A DNA stretch of 12,564 nucleotides from Baffinella frigidus. Lineage: Eukaryota; Cryptophyceae; Cryptomonadales; Baffinellaceae. Position 1 is the first letter of the stretch, and each line of letters opens with the position of its first letter. The notes under the pieces are model-generated. The model had not been told where the DNA came from, did no database searches, and worked only from the letters and a program-made list of their open reading frames with translations. The stretch is from NCBI GenBank assembly GCA_026770585.1, contig MU648008.1:16706-29269 (forward strand), read 5' to 3'. The translations under genes and the position numbers were made by a program. Below are positions 9,542 to 12,564 of the stretch, piece by piece.

Positions 9542-9571
9542 AAAAGTGGTCAAATTTTCTGGTGGGCGAAC
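9518..9571 (+). repeat. Left terminal inverted repeat
   Basis: It starts AATACCCAGGTAAAAAAGGG and matches the reverse complement of 12229-12282 at 49 of 54 positions without gaps. Weaker similarity seems to extend inward for about 28 more bases, including GCCCCGT. Confidence 0.85.
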
Positions 9572-9988
9572 TCCACTTTTCGCCCCGTGCCAGCGTGACA
9601 GCTCGCTTTTCAGCCCGGTCTTCACCCACGCTCGCCGGTGGCATCGGTAGCAGGGCCCTGTGAAGGCAGTGGGGCAGTGCGCGGAGGGTATCAACGATCG
9701 AGCCCCGCCTGGCAGGCTTGGTAGGACGCGGGAGCGCAGCGAGCGCGTACGGTACGTCCCCTCCGCCCCTCTCACCTTTTTGCGCCGTAGGCCAGCCCCG
9801 CCCCACCCGGAAGCGACCTTTTTCCCTGCTGACGACAAGGCACGGCCCCAGGCGCGCAGCATGGAGGGTGCGGCAGCGGATATCGGTGGGGCGCCGCAGG
9901 GACCGCGTGGGCCCCCAGCGTGGCTCGAAATTGGCAAGGAAGCGGAGGTCCCTGTCCGCCGCGTGGAGTCTGCGAAGCCGACAAACTA
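9572..9988. other. Left interior of the inserted element; no assured gene
   Basis: This stretch is GC-rich and has no recognisable gene. On the minus strand, about 9990-9830 has high third-position GC in one frame (ADRDLRFLANFEPRWGPTRS) and is preceded by a possible acceptor (cttcgcag). It could be a fourth exon of the captured gene, but no donor or phase could be settled. The rest is probably subterminal transposon sequence. Confidence 0.3.
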
Positions 9989-10405
9989 TCAGGTGCGGGT
10001 GCTCGCGCACCGGGGCGGGCAGCTGGCGGCGGTGTCGAAGGGGGGGAGGAAGCAGGGCAGGGGCGCCTGCGGAGCAACTCCCTTCGAGGTGCAGATCAAC
10101 TGGATAAAGACGGACGGCAGGACCTGCGACGCCACGAACGACGCCATGACATTCTTCTTGGACTCGACGGTACCGTACAGCACGGCCACATCTGGGTCGT
10201 CGACAGGCGCGTCTGCGGGCAGGGTGCCGTCCCCGCAACAGAGTGACCGCATGAAGACACCGAGGTGACTCCGGTCGCTGAGGGCGAGCTCCTCGAGGGC
10301 TGGGTAGCCCACTTGCGGCGAGGCGCCGCCCACGCCCAACCCGAAGTTGGCCGCCTCGTCCTTCAGCACAGACGCGTGCATGTTTCGCCCCAGGAAACCG
10401 AGCAC
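9989..10405 (-). CDS. Downstream exon-like block of the captured RBR-type gene
   Basis: On the minus strand an acceptor (cctccttcacag at the boundary 10406) is followed by an open frame from 10405. It starts VLGFLGRNMHASVLKDEAAN and continues through NFGLGVGGASPQVGYPALEE and ALSDRSHLGVFMRSLCC. The frame is in phase 0, matching the end of the upstream exon. Third positions are overwhelmingly G or C, which supports coding on this strand. No domain is recognised; the clear RBR parts IBR and RING2 are not seen. The end is uncertain: the frame stays open to a stop at 9991-9989, but the last 90 or so bases look less protein-like and a donor may lie near 10080-10110. The opposite strand also has an ORF here, judged a shadow. 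Confidence 0.5.
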   Translation of the reverse strand: MLGFLGRNMHASVLKDEAANFGLGVGGASPQVGYPALEELALSDRSHLGVFMRSLCCGDGTLPADAPVDDPDVAVLYGTVESKKNVMASFVASQVLPSVFIQLICTSKGVAPQAPLPCFLPPFDTAASCPPRCASTRT

Positions 10406-10425
10406 CTGTGAAGGAGGGGGGTACC

Positions 10426-10530
10426 AGGATTCAGCCAAGGGGACACAGGAGTCAGTCAGAAAGTCTCCGGAGTCCGTCAAGAGGGCATAGGAGTCGGCAC
10501 GGAGGTACCCGAATCCACACGGGAGAGGGA
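10426..10530 (+). repeat. Degenerate 21-bp tandem repeat, five copies
   Basis: Units begin at 10426, 10447, 10468, 10489 and 10510, each like AGGAGTCNGTCANGAGGNNAC (aggattcagcc, aggagtcagtc, cggagtccgtc, aggagtcggca, cgaatccacac). The period of 21 is exact while the bases have drifted, so the array is old. It lies inside the candidate intron, next to its acceptor. Confidence 0.65.
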
Positions 10531-10638
10531 TCCAACCGAGGACTGGGCAGCTCGATCATCGTCCTCACGATTACCGCCGCCAAACAGCGCGCTCCACGTA
10601 CACACCTGACACACACCAACCAAGCACACGCGTCGTAC

Positions 10639-10755
10639 GTTAATGTAATAGTAACGGGGGCACATAGGGGCTATTAGGTTGATTTATTAGTAACAGGGGC
10701 ACACATGGGCACTTTTGTTGATTTATTAGTACCAGGGGCGCACAAGAGCTCAGGG
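10639..10755 (+). repeat. 39-bp minisatellite, three copies
   Basis: Copies start at 10639, 10678 and 10717. The shared core is GTTGATTTATTAGTAACAGG followed by GGCACAC, with the first copy more diverged and the third diverging after its core. The array is AT-richer than the rest of the inserted element. Confidence 0.75.
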
Positions 10756-10956
10756 AGTGCAGAGGGGTTACTAAGTTGATGTCCCTTTACTCAAATCATA
10801 ACGTCCTTATTTCCGCTTGACTTCAGTAAGTGGTTGTCCGAGCCTACGGGGCTCCTAGGGAAGCCCATACGACCTTACATTCCTCAGTCCCCGACTCCGT
10901 CTACCAGATGTATGGGTACAGGGACACGGAGGGGTCCTTCAATTGAGTTAAGAGAA

Positions 10957-10979
10957 GGAGGGAGGGAGGGAGGGAGGGA
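10957..10979 (+). repeat. (GGGA)n microsatellite
   Basis: Nearly six units of GGAG/GGGA lie at 10957-10979. On the minus strand they form a CCCT run about 10 bases inside the intron from the donor. Confidence 0.9.
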
Positions 10980-10989
10980 AGGAGTGTAC

Positions 10990-11499
10990 CTTCTGAACCC
11001 CAATGGGGTCGATGTGGTTCTCCGTGACAGCGAGCGCCCAGCGGCCCACACGCCGGTTCTCCGACAGGGCCATGAACTCGCGGACGGCAGAGGGAGGCAG
11101 CACGCGGTCAGGATCGCCCAGGTGCGTAGAGGAGAAGGTGATGTCCGGCTCTGCCCGAGCAGATGCGGCACCACCAGCCCCCCTGCTAGCCTTGGGCGCA
11201 GCAGGGGCAGAGGGGTCCGGAGCAGCGACGAGGCAGCGGCGCGTGTCGAACTCGAGGATCTGGCGCTGACAACTCGCCCGAGGACAGCAGAAGGTGCCCC
11301 TGGCCGTGCGCAGCGAATTGATGATGCACTGCGAGAGGCAGGCAGTGCACCAGAGGTGGGGACAGCCCCCACGCGCTTGGGAGACATCCGTGACCAGCTG
11401 CTCCCCGGCCTCGTTCAACACCAACGTGTCGCACAAGGGACATAACAGCGGCCCCTTATCAGCACACGTGACGTGCACTGGCATGTCCTCGGGCTGAAC
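10990..11499 (-). CDS. Exon encoding an RBR-type RING1 finger (E3 ubiquitin ligase fragment)
   Basis: The minus-strand exon is 510 nt, phase 0 at both ends. The acceptor is a textbook pyrimidine tract ending CTTGGCAG at 11500 and the donor is AG|GTACAC at 10989. It starts VQPEDMPVHVTCADKGPLLC. The zinc ligands follow the RING1 spacing of RBR ligases: CPLC, then C-x-H-x2-C-x2-C (GCPHLWCTACL), then C-x4-C (CPRASC). The last is the form usual for RING1 of RBR proteins (Ariadne-type), not C-x2-C. RBR ligases take ubiquitin from an E2 through RING1 and pass it on by a Cys in RING2. Neither IBR nor RING2 is found here. The rest of the exon is Ala/Pro/Gly-rich and then ordinary (SAVREFMALSENRRVGRWAL). 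Since it sits between transposon ends, it is probably a captured fragment, but it could be an intact part of a host gene. Confidence 0.7.
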
Positions 11500-11913
11500 C
11501 TGCCAAGGAGAGAGAGGGAGAGAGAGAGAGGGTGAGGGAGAGGTCAGACAGGGGTATCTAGCTCTGCCTGAGTTTTGTTAAAAAAAGGGCTGCTCCACGA
11601 CAACCACGGACACCGGTAAGATTTGAAACACAAAGCCGGGAAATTAGCGACCGGTGAAGAGCTCAATTCAGCTGAGCCAGAGACAGGGTTCAGGGGTTGC
11701 ACTGGGAAATCCCACAGGAGTTGCACAGACTGCCGCTTCTGCACCGCCCCTGGGGGCGGGATCGATAGAGGGAAATGGCAGGAACAGAGGCTAGTACGGT
11801 AATACAAGGGGTGGGCTGCCCGCCCCCCCCTTGACCCCCCCGGGCCCTGCCGGGTGGGCTCAGAGGAGCGCCTGCCGGCTGGGTGGGCTGAGAAGAGCCG
11901 TGCTGGACCACAC
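11500..11913 (-). other. Candidate intron of the captured gene, 414 nt
   Basis: It lies between the CAG|GTGTGG donor at 11913 and the CTTGGCAG acceptor at 11500. The 3' end is a long CT-rich tract (the gagagagg run at 11506-11540 on the + strand). On the + strand, a near-tandem GGGTGGGCT repeat occurs at about 11851-11898. No gene was seen in it. Confidence 0.6.
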
Positions 11914-12083
11914 CTGGGAAACGGCCTCGGCAACACCCTCCATGCCCCCAATGACCTCCGCCAGCCCCACGTTCACGGACGGGAGACCTGCGCCCCCCCC
12001 GCTGGCGAAATCCCCGTGCGGCCGCTCCGTCAGCAGCTGGCGACGGCTCCCAAGTGCCCCGCTGAGAGCCTGCCGGCTGGGTG
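11870..12083 (+). repeat. Two 16-bp direct repeats flanking the first exon
   Basis: GCCTGCCGGCTGGGTG occurs at 11870-11885 and again at 12068-12083. On the gene's strand the 12068-12083 copy spans the proposed acceptor of the first exon (ccggcag), and the 11870-11885 copy lies in the next intron shortly after the donor. Confidence 0.8.
11914..12069 (-). CDS. First visible exon of the captured RBR-type gene
   Basis: The proposed exon is 156 nt (52 codons) on the minus strand, phase 0 at both ends. It reads ALSGALGSRRQLLTERPHGD, then a Gly-rich stretch, then NVGLAEVIGGMEGVAEAVSQ. The donor CAG|GTGTGG at 11913 is convincing. The acceptor (agccggcag at 12070) is less so, because several CAGs lie close by; a CTAAC branch-point-like motif is at 12133-12129 and an in-frame TAA at 12132-12130 limits how far the exon can extend upstream. 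Its frame joins directly to the RING exon. No domain is recognised. The gene's true 5' end is not in the window. Confidence 0.5.
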
Positions 12084-12228
12084 CTGGGACCAGGTCACCA
12101 GGACCCCGCTGCGGCGCCGCCGTGCCGGGTTAGGTGCTCGAGGGCCCCTCAGGGGTTGGTCCCAGCGGGTCTGGGAGGTTGGGCGGAACAACGCAGCGCC
12201 GCGCCGCTCGAACGGGGCCCAACGGACG

Positions 12229-12282
12229 GTTCCCCCACCAGAAAGTTTGACCACTTTTCTACCCCTTTTTTACATGGGTATT
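12229..12282 (-). repeat. Right terminal inverted repeat
   Basis: Read on the minus strand it starts AATACCCATGTAAAAAAGGG and pairs with 9518-9571 (49/54 identical). The stretch between the first exon and this repeat (12084-12228) shows no gene. Confidence 0.85.
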
Positions 12283-12290
12283 CTAATGAA
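12283..12290 (+). repeat. Right target-site duplication of the inserted element
   Basis: CTAATGAA follows the right terminal repeat directly and matches CTTAATGAA at 9509-9517 apart from one extra T on the left. Using this copy, the LINE frame continues without a shift. Confidence 0.7.
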
Positions 12291-12473
12291 CCTTGGCCAC
12301 ACTGGCTTCCCCTATTGGTGGTCCAAAAGGGCACAACGACACATCCCAACAATAGAAGACATAAATCTTCTTCCCCCCCTGTTCAAACCGGAGAAACTGG
12401 AGAACTGCTCTGACAACTCCATCACCAAGTCCCCAACTGACGGCATCGACCGGATAGAAATGAAACCCCCCGC

Positions 12474-12474
<1 letters not shown>

Positions 12475-12564
<90 letters not shown>
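12475..12564 (+). repeat. Homopolymer of 90 C at the window end
   Basis: Every base from 12475 to 12564 is C. Shorter C runs (9-11) are common in the LINE, so a real tract is possible. A run this long at the end of a sequence more likely reflects an assembly or base-calling artefact, for instance poly-G reads from two-colour sequencing. Confidence 0.95.

Larger units (their letters stand above)
10406..10989 (-). other. Candidate intron of the captured gene, 584 nt, with two minisatellites
   Basis: The donor is AG|GTACAC at 10989 and the acceptor is a pyrimidine tract ending CACAG at 10406. Both flanking exons are in phase 0. The stretch holds a 21-bp repeat array near the acceptor, a 39-bp array in the middle and a (GGGA)n run next to the donor. 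No other gene is seen in it. Confidence 0.55.
9518..12282. mobile_element. 2.77-kb non-autonomous TIR DNA transposon carrying host gene exons (Pack-type)
   Basis: The block is bounded by inverted repeats (9518-9571 and 12229-12282) and by the short direct repeats outside them. Inside it the strong C-over-G bias of the LINE disappears, and it returns abruptly at 12283 together with an open frame that continues the LINE. No transposase ORF is visible inside, so the element would need one supplied elsewhere. Instead it contains minus-strand exon-like blocks with introns between them (12069 to about 9989), including an RBR-type RING1 finger. Gene fragments with introns kept inside a TIR element are the mark of DNA-level capture, as known for Pack-MULEs. 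The superfamily is undecided. An alternative is that the two repeats are ends of separate elements placed tail to tail. Confidence 0.7.
164..12564 (+). mobile_element. Non-LTR retrotransposon (APE-type LINE with RNase H), damaged and interrupted by a second element
   Basis: The + strand encodes the expected parts of a LINE in order: EEP endonuclease (about 1660-2560), reverse transcriptase (about 5280-6230), RNase H-like domain (about 8480-8990) and a C-terminal CCHC knuckle (9389-9457). Such elements nick a target with the endonuclease and copy their RNA directly at the nick. There are no long terminal repeats, integrase or gag. Unusual additions are an Ulp1-like protease-like domain at the N-terminus and a beta-propeller-like region before the RT. 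RNase H together with an APE endonuclease points towards I-group or Dualen-like elements, but the clade cannot be set without a tree. The copy looks inactive: TAA at 5805, a frameshift in 6161-6225, and an insertion at 9518-12282. The left boundary is approximate; no LINE target-site duplication was found, and the 3' end lies beyond the window. Confidence 0.85.
12283..12564 (+). pseudogene. LINE ORF2 C-terminal segment, resumed after the insertion
   Basis: The frame is open from 12283 to the window end. It has the same C-rich, A-rich, G-poor composition as the LINE and unlike the inserted block. It begins LMNLGHTGFPYWWSKRAQRH and continues IPTIEDINLLPPLFKPEKLE. Codon 12283-12285 is in phase with the codon at 9506-9508, so the reading continues the protein just after its CCHC knuckle. 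No known domain is recognised, in particular no restriction-like endonuclease motif in the roughly 64 codons before the C run. The frame then turns into a pure Pro run, which is not trustworthy. Confidence 0.6.

Noticed and set aside
9830-9990. A fourth exon on the minus strand
   Set aside because: There is a possible acceptor and good codon use, but no donor and a phase that does not fit; kept only as a note.
9660-10268. A + strand gene opposite the third exon
   Set aside because: It has no ATG at its reported start and its codon use is poor, while the opposite strand has high third-position GC and splice signals.
10834-11445. A + strand protein opposite the RING exon
   Set aside because: It is a shadow of the minus-strand exon, with no recognisable motif, and includes the GGGA microsatellite.

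Overview
The window looks like nuclear DNA of a eukaryote. It holds a non-LTR (LINE-type) retrotransposon on the + strand, a second mobile element inserted into that retrotransposon, and minus-strand coding blocks with GT-AG splice sites. High GC at third codon positions and short pyrimidine-rich introns would suit a microalga, possibly a green one. That is inference; no taxon can be fixed from the sequence.

Layout. Positions 1-159 read on the minus strand as the N-terminus of a partial acidic ORF that runs off the window. Positions 182-263 carry two near-identical 22-bp repeats just upstream of the retrotransposon. From 338 to 9517 the + strand encodes the LINE in this order: an Ulp1/C48-like cysteine protease-like domain, a proline-rich linker, an AP-endonuclease-type (EEP) endonuclease, a long unrecognised region, a beta-propeller (WD40-like) region, the reverse transcriptase, a thumb/connection, an RNase H-like domain and a CCHC zinc knuckle. 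The LINE is damaged. ORF1 and ORF2 lie in different frames and overlap by 47 nt, a TAA interrupts the RT, and there is a frameshift just after the YADD motif. The whole LINE has one extreme compositional signature: its + strand is C-rich and G-poor.

At 9518-12282 this signature stops, and resumes at 12283. The 2.77-kb block between is bounded by 54-bp terminal inverted repeats (49/54 identical). It is flanked by a short direct repeat, CTTAATGAA on the left and CTAATGAA on the right. Reading across with the block and one repeat copy removed gives an open LINE frame to the window end. The block is therefore best read as a TIR DNA transposon inserted into the LINE. It carries at least three exon-like pieces of a minus-strand gene with introns kept, phase 0 at every observed junction. 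The central exon encodes a RING1-like zinc finger of the RBR E3-ligase type. This resembles a Pack-type, gene-capturing, non-autonomous transposon. No transposase is visible.

The last 90 bases are pure C, which is probably an assembly or sequencing artefact.
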